Shown piece by piece: positions 1 through 6,024 of a DNA stretch of 7,060 nucleotides. The stretch is from Candidatus Methanoprimaticola hominis. Lineage in GTDB: Archaea > Thermoplasmatota > Thermoplasmata > Methanomassiliicoccales > Methanomethylophilaceae. Every line of letters starts with the position of its first letter. Positions within the stretch are counted from its first letter, which is position 1. Made by a program: the position numbers and the translations under genes. The DNA lies in contig LVVU01000057.1 in assembly GCA_006954465.1 (NCBI GenBank), positions 2,185-9,244 of the forward strand, given 5' to 3'. The notes under the pieces are model-generated. The model saw only the letters and a list, made by a program, of their open reading frames with translations. It had not been told where the DNA came from and did no database searches.

Positions 1-1114
1 GACCATGACGGGCTCCCATCGGCCTGATACGATATGAACACTCCCGATGCTCCTGGCATCGTCTCGACAGGATGTCCATCAGACGGACGTTCTTGAAGAC
101 CAGGGTCCTTCCGACCTTCTCGCTCTCCAGGATCCCGTCCGCCTCCATGGCTTTGAGGTACTTCGAGGCGGTGTTGCGCTCGCAGAGCCCCACACCCTCC
201 AGATCCCCGATTCTGCAGTAGACCCTGGAGAACAGGAGGTCCATCATCCCCTTCGAGTAGTAGGGCCTTCCGCGGCAGGCGTCGCATGTCGAGCCGTACA
301 GGTCCGAGATGTCCGAGATCATCCTCATGGCGGCCAGCGAGGACTCCTTCACGCAGTCGAACATGAGAATCATCCATTGGTCCCAGGTCCCCCGCCCTTC
401 GTTGAGACGTCTTATCTGACGGTAGTACTCCCGCCGATTCTCTATGAGGTAATCGCTCATGTATAGGATCGGCTCGCACAGAAGGCCGTTTCCGCATAGG
501 ACGGCGCAGTTCAGTATTCTCCCCGTGCGACCGTTGCCATCCATGAAGGGATGGATCGTTTCGAAGGCGCAATGTCCCGCGGCCATCCTGACCAAAGGGT
601 CCGTATCCTCGTCTCTGAGATAATCGAGGAGCTGTTCCAGAAGTTCCCTCGTGCCATCGCCGCTGGGGGGAGTGGATACGACCTCTCCGGTGGCCGGATT
701 CTTCAGGTAGACCTGTTCGCCGGGTCCGCGGATCCTCATCTTCTTCCCGATGATCGATGAGCAGATCTCCTCGATGAGATCGACGGAGAGCGGACGGCCG
801 TCGGCAAGGGATATGGCTTTCCTATATCCCAGAACCTCTCTGGTCCCCATCCCCGGAGCTCCGTCGGAGGCAATCAACGTTTTGTAGATCTCATCGCTCG
901 AAGTAACGATGTTCTCAATGCGACAGCTATCCTTCGCTTCTCTCATCGGCAATGTATCGATGAGCATCCTGCTGTTGGGAATGGCACCAAGTGCGCCGTT
1001 CAATCCCGCCAGAGCACGGGATGCGGCAATGTAGGTCCTTAAAACCTCTCCTTTCAAGATTTCATCCTCATCAGGGATATTGAATCTGAAATCGTTCCAG
1101 GATAGCACGGGCAT
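1..1114 (-). CDS. fic: Fic-family protein adenylyltransferase (AMPylase) with C-terminal winged helix, 3' end outside window
   Basis: Fic enzymes transfer AMP from ATP to hydroxyl side chains of target proteins, acting in the cytosol. Translated from 1114, the protein gives 371 residues before the window edge with no stop seen, so the C-terminus is missing. The canonical HPFxxGNGRxxR active-site loop is complete at residues 188-199 (catalytic His188, Asn194, Arg196, Arg199). An N-terminal Fic_N-type region carries SCRIEN at residues 63-68, matching the (S/T)xxxE(G/N) inhibitory helix, so this is a class II Fic protein that restrains its own activity (Glu67 as inhibitory residue). Residues about 285-345 look like a winged helix-turn-helix, as in many larger Fic proteins. 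ATG 1114 is chosen because the family's N-terminal alignment begins there; no ribosome site precedes it, so the message may be leaderless. No separate antitoxin is visible. The target is unknown. Family assignment is firm. Confidence 0.95.
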   Translation of the reverse strand, partial: MPVLSWNDFRFNIPDEDEILKGEVLRTYIAASRALAGLNGALGAIPNSRMLIDTLPMREAKDSCRIENIVTSSDEIYKTLIASDGAPGMGTREVLGYRKAISLADGRPLSVDLIEEICSSIIGKKMRIRGPGEQVYLKNPATGEVVSTPPSGDGTRELLEQLLDYLRDEDTDPLVRMAAGHCAFETIHPFMDGNGRTGRILNCAVLCGNGLLCEPILYMSDYLIENRREYYRQIRRLNEGRGTWDQWMILMFDCVKESSLAAMRMISDISDLYGSTCDACRGRPYYSKGMMDLLFSRVYCRIGDLEGVGLCERNTASKYLKAMEADGILESEKVGRTLVFKNVRLMDILSRRCQEHRECSYRIRPMGARHG

Positions 1115-1134
1115 ACCGAGATATCGGATTCAAG

Positions 1135-1148
1135 TTATTAGAAATATG
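1135..1148 (-). promoter_or_regulatory. Possible fic TATA element
   Basis: On the minus strand this AT-rich stretch reads CATATTTCTAATAA. Its centre lies about 25-28 bases upstream of the fic ATG at 1114, which would place transcription start at or just before the start codon. That fits the lack of a ribosome site upstream of fic. The match to the archaeal TATA consensus is only fair, so this is a tentative call. It overlaps one AGCATATY half-site of the adjoining operator. Confidence 0.35.
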
Positions 1149-1208
1149 CTGGCAATAATGACTTTCATTAGCATATCTTGGCGGATATGCTAATTCGATC
1201 AGCATGTC
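1143..1208. promoter_or_regulatory. Candidate operator: four AGCATATY half-sites including a perfect 11-bp inverted repeat
   Basis: The core is a perfect 11-bp inverted repeat, ATTAGCATATC (1167-1177) and its complement (1184-1194), around the 6-base spacer TTGGCG. Two outer half-sites flank it: AGCATATT on the minus strand at 1143-1150 and AGCATGTC on the plus strand at 1201-1208. The four copies alternate in orientation. The outermost left copy overlaps the possible fic TATA element, as expected for a repressor site. The Fic protein has a C-terminal winged helix, so autoregulation is possible, but the regulator is not shown by the sequence. The same site could also control rightward transcription toward the aminotransferase operon. 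Confidence 0.5.
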
Positions 1209-1378
1209 GCCATAATCGGTCGGATTCGCAACGGACGAGCGCATTCAGATGAAGCCTGAGATGAACGGGAATCCAGCACCACATCATTCATGGTGCCATG
1301 GTGCGGGGCGATCCGATCACCAAACCGGATCGGGGCGGCCGGTCCACCCTCGGTTCAAGGCGCTTCCGGCTGCGTTGA
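1209..1378. other. Non-coding stretch with two small inverted repeats
   Basis: No supported gene is seen here. Two short potential hairpins are present: GCACCA (1276-1281) with TGGTGC (1291-1296, and again at 1299-1304), and GATCCG (1310-1315) with CGGATC (1326-1331). They could be part of a structured leader for the rightward operon or chance pairings in GC-rich DNA. A GGTTCAA near 1352 resembles a tRNA T-loop but has no matching stem or cloverleaf around it. Confidence 0.3.
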
Positions 1379-1492
1379 GGTCGCGGTCGACGATGTTCCA
1401 AGGCGATCGCGGCCAAGGAGGGAACCTTCGAACGCTCCACCCACAAGGCGAAGCGTGTTATAGACGAGAGGAAACTCACCCACGAAATCTGA
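1379..1492 (+). pseudogene. Possible 3' remnant of a lost upstream operon gene
   Basis: This frame is open from the TGA at 1376-1378 to a TGA at 1490-1492 and encodes 37 residues without an ATG. The last 28 residues look like real protein sequence (charged, Lys/Arg/Glu-rich, ending in LTHEI) and use codons like the neighbouring genes. Its stop overlaps the GAGG ribosome site of the aminotransferase, the same layout as the thiI-like/radical SAM junction at 3310-3323. I infer the tail of a gene that once preceded the aminotransferase and lost its 5' part. I do not recognise the family, and it may be chance. Confidence 0.27.
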
Positions 1493-1501
1493 GGCATGGA
1501 G

Positions 1502-2662
1502 ATGCGCGGACTCTCGCACAGGACATCGGGATTCACCGATTCGGTGATCAGGCGTATGACACGCATATCGAACGAATGCGGGGCGATCAACCTCTCGCAG
1601 GGATTCCCCGACTTCGATCCGCCGGTGGAGCTCACCGACCGCCTGGCGGAGGTCGCTCGCGAGGGTCCGCATCAATACGCCGTGACCTGGGGGGCACCCC
1701 GTTTCAGGGAGGCCCTCGCCAGGAAGCAGTCGAGGTTCATGGGCAGGACCGTGGATCCGGAGACGGAGGTGCTGGTCACCTGCGGCAGCACGGAGGCGAT
1801 GATGGTCGCCATGATGACCGTCGTCGATCCCGGCGACAAGGTGATCGTGTTCTCCCCGTACTACGAGAACTACGGGGCGGACGCCATCCTGTCCGGGGCG
1901 GTCCCGATCTACGTGGAGCAGCGCGGTCCGGGATACGACTTCGACCCCGAGGAGCTGGAGGCCGCCTTCGCCCAGAATCCGAAGGCCCTCATACTGTGCA
2001 ATCCGTCCAACCCCTGCGGCAAGGTGTTTACCCGTAGCGAGCTTATGTTCATCGCGAAGCTCGCCGAGGAGTACGACGCCTATGTGATAACCGACGAGGT
2101 GTACGAGCACATCGTCTACGATCCGAACGTCCATACGTACTTCGCGACGCTCCCCGGGATGTGGGAGCGGACGATATCCTGCTCGTCGCTCTCCAAGACG
2201 TACTCCGTGACGGGGTGGCGCGTCGGCTACATCATAGCCCCGGCGGAGATCATGGAGACCGCCCGCAAGGTCCACGATTTCCTGACGGTGGGCGCAGCGG
2301 CGCCTCTGCAGGAGGCCCTTGTCACCGCTCTGGAGTTCCCGGACAGCTACTACAGGGGTCTGAAGGACGAGTATGCGGCGAAGAGGGGGCTGTTCCTGAA
2401 AGGGCTGGACGAGATAGGCGCGGTCCACAACGTCCCGCAGGGAGCGTACTACGTCCTGGTGGACGTATCCGAGTACGGGTACGACAGCGACGTCAGGTTC
2501 TGCGAGGACCTTGCCAGGAAGGTGGGGGTCGGAGCGGTTCCCGGATCGAGCTTCTTCAACGAAAACGTCAACAACCTGATCCGCTTGCATTTCGCTAAGA
2601 ACGACAGCACCCTGGAGGCCGCGTTGGACAGGCTCTCGGGGATCGGCAGGCTCAAGACTTGA
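1502..2662 (+). CDS. PLP-dependent class I/II aminotransferase, kynurenine/methionine aminotransferase (YbdL-like) type
   Basis: A fold-type I PLP transaminase, cytosolic, moving an amino group from an amino acid to a 2-oxo acid. Counting from ATG 1496 (388 residues), the marks are INLSQGFPDFDPP at 31-43, NPSNPCGK at 169-176 (Asn172 to PLP), ITDEVYEH at 198-205 (Asp200, Tyr203), the Schiff-base lysine in SSLSKTYSVTGWRVG (Lys234), and the carboxylate-binding Arg363 in LIRLHFAK. The SQGFPDFD and SKTYSVTGW signatures place it nearer kynurenine/methionine aminotransferases than true aspartate aminotransferase. Some of that family also act as cysteine-conjugate beta-lyases, which could suit the sulfur-related neighbours (inference). 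ATG 1502 lies 7 bases after GAGG at 1491-1494, while ATG 1496 is only 1 base after it, so 1502 is preferred (386 residues). It is first in a three-gene operon; its stop precedes the next start by 14 bases. Natural substrate is uncertain. Confidence 0.9.
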   Translation: MRGLSHRTSGFTDSVIRRMTRISNECGAINLSQGFPDFDPPVELTDRLAEVAREGPHQYAVTWGAPRFREALARKQSRFMGRTVDPETEVLVTCGSTEAMMVAMMTVVDPGDKVIVFSPYYENYGADAILSGAVPIYVEQRGPGYDFDPEELEAAFAQNPKALILCNPSNPCGKVFTRSELMFIAKLAEEYDAYVITDEVYEHIVYDPNVHTYFATLPGMWERTISCSSLSKTYSVTGWRVGYIIAPAEIMETARKVHDFLTVGAAAPLQEALVTALEFPDSYYRGLKDEYAAKRGLFLKGLDEIGAVHNVPQGAYYVLVDVSEYGYDSDVRFCEDLARKVGVGAVPGSSFFNENVNNLIRLHFAKNDSTLEAALDRLSGIGRLKT

Positions 2663-2664
2663 AC

Positions 2665-2670
2665 GGAGGG
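2665..2670 (+). promoter_or_regulatory. Ribosome binding site that fixes the ThiI-like start
   Basis: GGAGGG lies 6 bases before ATG 2677, a near-ideal distance for archaeal 16S pairing. This rules out the in-frame TTG at 2659, which would sit upstream of the site and overlap the aminotransferase stop codon. Confidence 0.75.
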
Positions 2671-2676
2671 ACGGAA

Positions 2677-3312
2677 ATGGGAGATGTGAAGCTGGTCTCG
2701 TTGATATCGGGAGGGATAGATTCCCCCGTGGCATCGTATGTGATGTCCCGGGTCGGAGCGGACGTCGTGCTGCTCCATATGGACAACGGCAGATACGGCG
2801 ATCCGAAGGATCTCGAGAAGGTCGAGATGATCTCGGAGCAGCTCGAGAGGTACACCGGGAAGGAGTTCCCCGTGTATGTCGCCGATCACGGGACCAATCA
2901 GCAGCTCATCTCCGAGAAGGCCGATTCCAACTACCAGTGCGTCCTCTGCAAGAGGACCATGCAGCATGTGGCCAAGCGCTTCGCCCAGAGCATCGGGGCC
3001 TCCGGGATCGTCATGGGGGACTCCCTCGGGCAGGTCGCCTCCCAGACGCTCATGAACATCCGCGCGGAGCAGAGCGACCTCGGCTTCCCGATACTCCGCC
3101 CCCTCATAGGATTGGACAAGCTGGAGATCATCGACATCGCCGAGCGCATCGGGACATTCGACCTGTCCATCATCAAGACCTCCGGATGCGGCATCGTGCC
3201 CATCCGTCCCGTGACCGAGGCCAAACCCGAGAAGGTGGCCCAGTTCCAGGAGAGGCTGGGATTCGATGAGATGGTCGACCGCTGCGTATCGACCATCCAG
3301 AGGGTCCGCTGA
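2677..3312 (+). CDS. Stand-alone ThiI-type PP-loop sulfurtransferase (no THUMP domain)
   Basis: ThiI proteins adenylate a substrate, classically U8 of tRNA, and replace oxygen with sulfur. This 211-residue protein is essentially the ThiI PP-loop domain alone: SGGIDSPVA at residues 11-19 (ATP pyrophosphatase loop), CVLCKRTM at 88-95, MGDSLGQVASQTL at 113-125, RPLIGLDKLEII at 141-152, and a cysteine in SGCGIVP at 169-175. Full-length archaeal ThiI also has N-terminal ferredoxin-like and THUMP tRNA-binding domains, absent here, so the substrate may not be tRNA or may need a partner. Cys88, Cys91 and Cys171 match the CxxC...C arrangement reported to hold an Fe-S cluster in methanogen ThiI, which lacks the rhodanese domain of the E. 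coli enzyme. It lies between the aminotransferase and the radical SAM gene with near-contiguous junctions, so the three are probably one transcript. The family is clear; the substrate is not. Confidence 0.88.
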   Translation: MGDVKLVSLISGGIDSPVASYVMSRVGADVVLLHMDNGRYGDPKDLEKVEMISEQLERYTGKEFPVYVADHGTNQQLISEKADSNYQCVLCKRTMQHVAKRFAQSIGASGIVMGDSLGQVASQTLMNIRAEQSDLGFPILRPLIGLDKLEIIDIAERIGTFDLSIIKTSGCGIVPIRPVTEAKPEKVAQFQERLGFDEMVDRCVSTIQRVR

Positions 3313-3322
3313 GGCGATGACG

Positions 3323-4351
3323 ATGGATGAGATGATAGAGAAGAAGGCCCTGCTGACCCTCGGAGGAGGGGTCCGTCTCCCCGAGGGATACGAGCTCCCC
3401 TGCAGGATATCGCATTCCACCGCCGGTCCCGGAGCGGGATTCGGTTCGGTCGCGTTCTCGTTCGGACGCTTCCGCGTCAAGAAATCCGTCTCCTACGATT
3501 CAGGCGAGTTCGAGCTGCACGTCAGGGACGACGGATCGCTGTATCTCACCCGCCATGGGGAGCCGTTCCTCGAGAAGGTGGAGCTGCAGCCCGTGGTGCG
3601 CCACTGCCCGGAGCAGGCGTTCTTCAACCTGGATCCCAGATGCATGTACCATTGCGCCTACTGCTCCTCGCCGCTGCTTGATATGAGCGAGGACAAGCAT
3701 CTGTCCACGGACAAGATCATGGACATGCTCCACGAGTCCGTGGAGAGGTACGATGTCAAGGCCGTCTCGTTCACCAGCGGGGTGGTCGGAAGCATCGACG
3801 AGACCGTCGCCAGGTTCGTGGACGTCATCTCTAGGGTCCGCAGGGAGTATCCCGACATGCCCATCGGCGTGGAGCCGTACGTCGCCACCCCGGAGCACAT
3901 CAGGATGCTGAAGGATGCCGGAGCGGACGAGATCAAGCTCAATCTGGAGACTCCGAGAAGGGACATCTTCGCGAAGGTCTGTCCCGATCTGGATTACGAC
4001 GGCATAATGTCGCTCATCGTATCCGCCGTGGGGATATTCGGCAAGGGACACGTGATCTCCAACATCATCTACGGACTCGGAGAGACCGACGAGGACCTGA
4101 GGGAGGCGATGGAGGAGCTGTGCTCCATCGGAGCCATCCCCGGTCTGAGGGCACTCAGGGTCAACAGGTACAACCGCGACAACCTCCTGAAGGCCATAGG
4201 CGAGCCGGTCGCGGTCACTCCCGAGAGGGCCCTGGCCCTGGCGAGGATGCAGAAGGGGATCATGCAGAAGCACGGTCTGACCTCGAAGACCAGCCATACC
4301 ATGTGCCTGGAATGCGGGTGCTGCGACCTGGTGCCTTTCAGAGACCTCTGA
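3323..4351 (+). CDS. Radical SAM protein, biotin/lipoyl-synthase-like branch, function unknown
   Basis: A 342-residue radical SAM enzyme. Residues 107-114 give CMYHCAYC, the CxxxCxxC motif that holds the catalytic [4Fe-4S] cluster (Cys107, Cys111, Cys114). The following barrel contains FTSGVVGS at 150-157, a possible GGE-type strand, then IKLNLET at 204-210 and NIIYGLGETDEDL at 247-259, reminiscent of the biotin synthase, lipoyl synthase and HydE/PylB branch. About 100 residues of unrecognised sequence precede the motif. The C-terminus has CLECGCC at 328-334, a CxxCxCC group that could hold an auxiliary cluster. In LipA, BioB and MiaB such clusters donate sulfur, so a sulfur-insertion role beside the ThiI-like gene is attractive but only inference. 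The archaeal LipS-type lipoyl synthases are another possibility. ATG 3323 is 8 bases after GAGG (3311-3314); ATG 3317 is the alternative. The gene begins within about 11 bases of the ThiI-like stop, implying translational coupling. Confidence 0.85.
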   Translation: MDEMIEKKALLTLGGGVRLPEGYELPCRISHSTAGPGAGFGSVAFSFGRFRVKKSVSYDSGEFELHVRDDGSLYLTRHGEPFLEKVELQPVVRHCPEQAFFNLDPRCMYHCAYCSSPLLDMSEDKHLSTDKIMDMLHESVERYDVKAVSFTSGVVGSIDETVARFVDVISRVRREYPDMPIGVEPYVATPEHIRMLKDAGADEIKLNLETPRRDIFAKVCPDLDYDGIMSLIVSAVGIFGKGHVISNIIYGLGETDEDLREAMEELCSIGAIPGLRALRVNRYNRDNLLKAIGEPVAVTPERALALARMQKGIMQKHGLTSKTSHTMCLECGCCDLVPFRDL

Positions 4352-4356
4352 GGATA

Positions 4357-5121
4357 TCAGCGGTCGTACGGGACGTCGTTGAAGGAGACGCGGAATCCTC
4401 TGGATCCGAACGCCTCCTCCAGGACATCCATCCCCGACAGCAGGACATCGCATTCCGCCGTCGAGGTCTGGACGGAATAGCCGTCGGCGGCTCTCCTGAC
4501 CCTGATCTGGTTGATCCCAAGCAGTTCCCTCGCGACGGACTCCAGCTCCTCCACCGTTCTCAGGCCCTCCATCGTCACCGGGGTCCCCTCCGGGTAGCGC
4601 ATGAGCATGCAGGTGTCCTTGACAAGCTTCAGCGGGAGGTCCATGCCTTCGAGGTATCCGACGATGTCCCTCCTGCAGACCCCTGCATCCAGGAAGGGCG
4701 TGAGGATGCCGTTCTCCTTCCCGGCGGCCATGCCGGGACGGTCCTCCGAGAGGTCGTCGACGATCTCCCCGTTGACTATCGCGGTGATCCCCTCGGATCC
4801 CGCGACCTTCCTGATCGCACGGTACATCGCGGTCTTGCAGATGTAGCACCTGTCGTGACGGTTCTCCAGGATCCCGGCGAGGTCCTCCAGACCGGCTTCC
4901 GCGACTATCATCCTGATGCCGATGGAGTCGGCCACGGTCTCCGCCGCCCTCCTCTGCCTGTCGGTCATCATCGGCACGTCGACCACGACCGCCGCGGCCC
5001 TGTCTCCGAGAACGTGGTGCGCGATATCGGCCAGGACGGTGCTGTCCAGTCCTCCGGAGAAGCAGACCGCGCATCCGTCCAGTCCCTCGAGGCGATCCGC
5101 CACGGCCTTCATCGCATCCAT
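4357..5121 (-). CDS. larE: LarE-like PP-loop ATP-dependent sulfurtransferase
   Basis: LarE adenylates the pyridinium dicarboxylate mononucleotide and inserts sulfur while making the nickel-pincer cofactor of lactate racemase-type enzymes. The 254-residue protein, near the usual family length, has the PP-loop FSGGLDSTVLA at 21-31, RCYICK at 91-96, VDDLSEDRPG at 121-130, ENGILTPFLDAGV at 136-148 and DTCMLMRYPEGTPVT at 169-183. Cys171 sits where LarE carries its working cysteine. Cys92, Cys95 and Cys171 form a CxxC...C set like that of LarE homologues reported to use an Fe-S cluster instead of sacrificing their own cysteine (inference). ATG 5121 is chosen at the family N-terminus; GTG 5181 is in frame upstream, and neither has a good ribosome site. 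The frame is open far upstream, but that part is antisense to the E1-like gene. It is divergent from that gene and ends 5 bases from the radical SAM stop. No larA, larB or larC is visible. Confidence 0.85.
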   Translation of the reverse strand: MDAMKAVADRLEGLDGCAVCFSGGLDSTVLADIAHHVLGDRAAAVVVDVPMMTDRQRRAAETVADSIGIRMIVAEAGLEDLAGILENRHDRCYICKTAMYRAIRKVAGSEGITAIVNGEIVDDLSEDRPGMAAGKENGILTPFLDAGVCRRDIVGYLEGMDLPLKLVKDTCMLMRYPEGTPVTMEGLRTVEELESVARELLGINQIRVRRAADGYSVQTSTAECDVLLSGMDVLEEAFGSRGFRVSFNDVPYDR

Positions 5122-5192
5122 GTCGGGGTCATCGTACGCATCCGAGATAAGATGTGCTTCCGGCGCAGTGCTAATGAACACGGGCGCGGTTC

Positions 5193-5198
5193 GGAGGT
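5193..5198 (+). promoter_or_regulatory. Strong ribosome binding site of the E1-like gene
   Basis: GGAGGT followed by CATC closely matches the archaeal anti-Shine-Dalgarno complement and ends 4 bases before ATG 5203. It fixes the start of the E1-like protein within a longer open frame. No convincing TATA element was found in the 81 bases between this gene and larE. Confidence 0.7.
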
Positions 5199-5202
5199 CA
5201 TC

Positions 5203-6024
5203 ATGGACAGGCACGACCGTCAGATGAGGGTGTTCGGAGAGGATGGCCAGAACAAGATAGCCGGAGCCGTCGTCGGCATAGTAGGGTGCGGAGGCCTCGG
5301 AACCAACGTGGCCACCGCGTTGACCGTTGCCGGCGTCGGAAGGCTCGTCCTGATGGATCCCGATCGCCCAGAGATCACGAACCTGAACCGCCAGTACGTG
5401 TACTGCGACAGATTGGACGAGGGCAGACCGAAGGCCGAGATCCTCGCCGAGTGGGTCCGTTCGAGGGATCCGTCGGTGGATGCCGAGTCCCATGCGGTGG
5501 CGTTCTCCCGCGAGACGCAGGGTCTTCTGGACGACTGCGACGTCCTGGTGGACTGTCTCGATTCCATATCCGGGAGGATGGAGCTGAACCGTTACGCGGT
5601 GGAATCCGGAAAGCCACTGGTCCACGGCGGGATAGACGGGTTCATAGGTCAGCTGGCGGTCTGCATCCCGGGGCGGACGCCCTGTCTGTTCTGCATGATG
5701 GGCAACGTCCCCGATCAGAAGGCCGCGCCTGCCTCCATAGGCGCGGTGGTGTCCACGGTCGGCTCCATGGAGGCGGCCGAGGTGCTGAAGCTGATAACCG
5801 GCAGGGAGGAGACGGCGGGATCGTTCCTCTCGATGGATCTGGAGTCCTGGAGGTTCCAGAGGATCGCATTCGAGAGGGATCCCGCCTGCCCCGTTTGCGG
5901 ATCGCGTCCGCGATCGCGCGTAGAGGTGCTTGCTGAAGTAGCGGTCCCCTCTGTCGGGGAACACCGTGACGATATCCCCCGATCCGACCTCCTCGGCCAG
6001 CTTCCTGACGGCGGCCATGACTGA
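5203..6024 (+). CDS. E1-like adenylyltransferase of the HesA/MoeB/ThiF family with a non-native C-terminal extension
   Basis: These enzymes adenylate the C-terminal glycine of a ubiquitin-like sulfur carrier (MoaD, ThiS or SAMP type) as the first step of sulfur transfer into molybdopterin, thiamine or thiolated tRNA. Residues 1-233 form a full domain: HDRQMRVFGEDGQ near the start, nucleotide-binding GCGGLGTN at 28-35, Asp52 in LVLMDPD, NLNRQY at 60-65, and the two zinc CxxC pairs CLFC (161-164) and CPVC (229-232). The family normally ends a few residues after the second CxxC. Here the frame stays open to 6024, adding about 40 residues that are the antisense of a cysteine synthase tail and not a known domain. 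I read the extension as loss of the original stop. No sulfur-carrier gene is seen nearby, so the physiological partner is open. Confidence 0.87.
   Translation: MDRHDRQMRVFGEDGQNKIAGAVVGIVGCGGLGTNVATALTVAGVGRLVLMDPDRPEITNLNRQYVYCDRLDEGRPKAEILAEWVRSRDPSVDAESHAVAFSRETQGLLDDCDVLVDCLDSISGRMELNRYAVESGKPLVHGGIDGFIGQLAVCIPGRTPCLFCMMGNVPDQKAAPASIGAVVSTVGSMEAAEVLKLITGREETAGSFLSMDLESWRFQRIAFERDPACPVCGSRPRSRVEVLAEVAVPSVGEHRDDIPRSDLLGQLPDGGHD
5900..5915. repeat. Palindrome GATCGCG-TC-CGCGATC at a gene-gene junction
   Basis: Two perfect 7-base arms flank a TC centre. It lies exactly between the last zinc-site codons of the E1-like gene and the last recognisable codons of the cysteine synthase remnant, where stop codons for both would be expected but neither is present. 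It may be a deletion scar, a relic of a bidirectional terminator or an assembly join. Confidence 0.5.

Noticed and set aside
47..760. Plus-strand small open frames within the fic region
   Set aside because: They are antisense shadows of fic, with no ribosome site or protein-like motif.
1301..1375. Possible tRNA around the GGTTCAA sequence
   Set aside because: The bases flanking the T-loop-like heptamer do not pair, and no acceptor, D or anticodon stem can be built around it.
2659..2676. Upstream TTG start for the ThiI-like gene
   Set aside because: It overlaps the previous stop codon and precedes the GGAGGG ribosome site, which is ideally placed for ATG 2677.
1355..2734. Long minus-strand open frame opposite the aminotransferase
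   Set aside because: It lies antisense to a gene with clear PLP motifs, has low-complexity Arg/Gly/Leu-rich text and no recognisable domain. GC-rich codon bias keeps such antisense frames open.
3500..5074. 524-codon minus-strand frame across the radical SAM and LarE-like genes
   Set aside because: The protein text is Arg/Gly-rich and meaningless in both halves, while the opposite or shifted frames carry convincing motifs.
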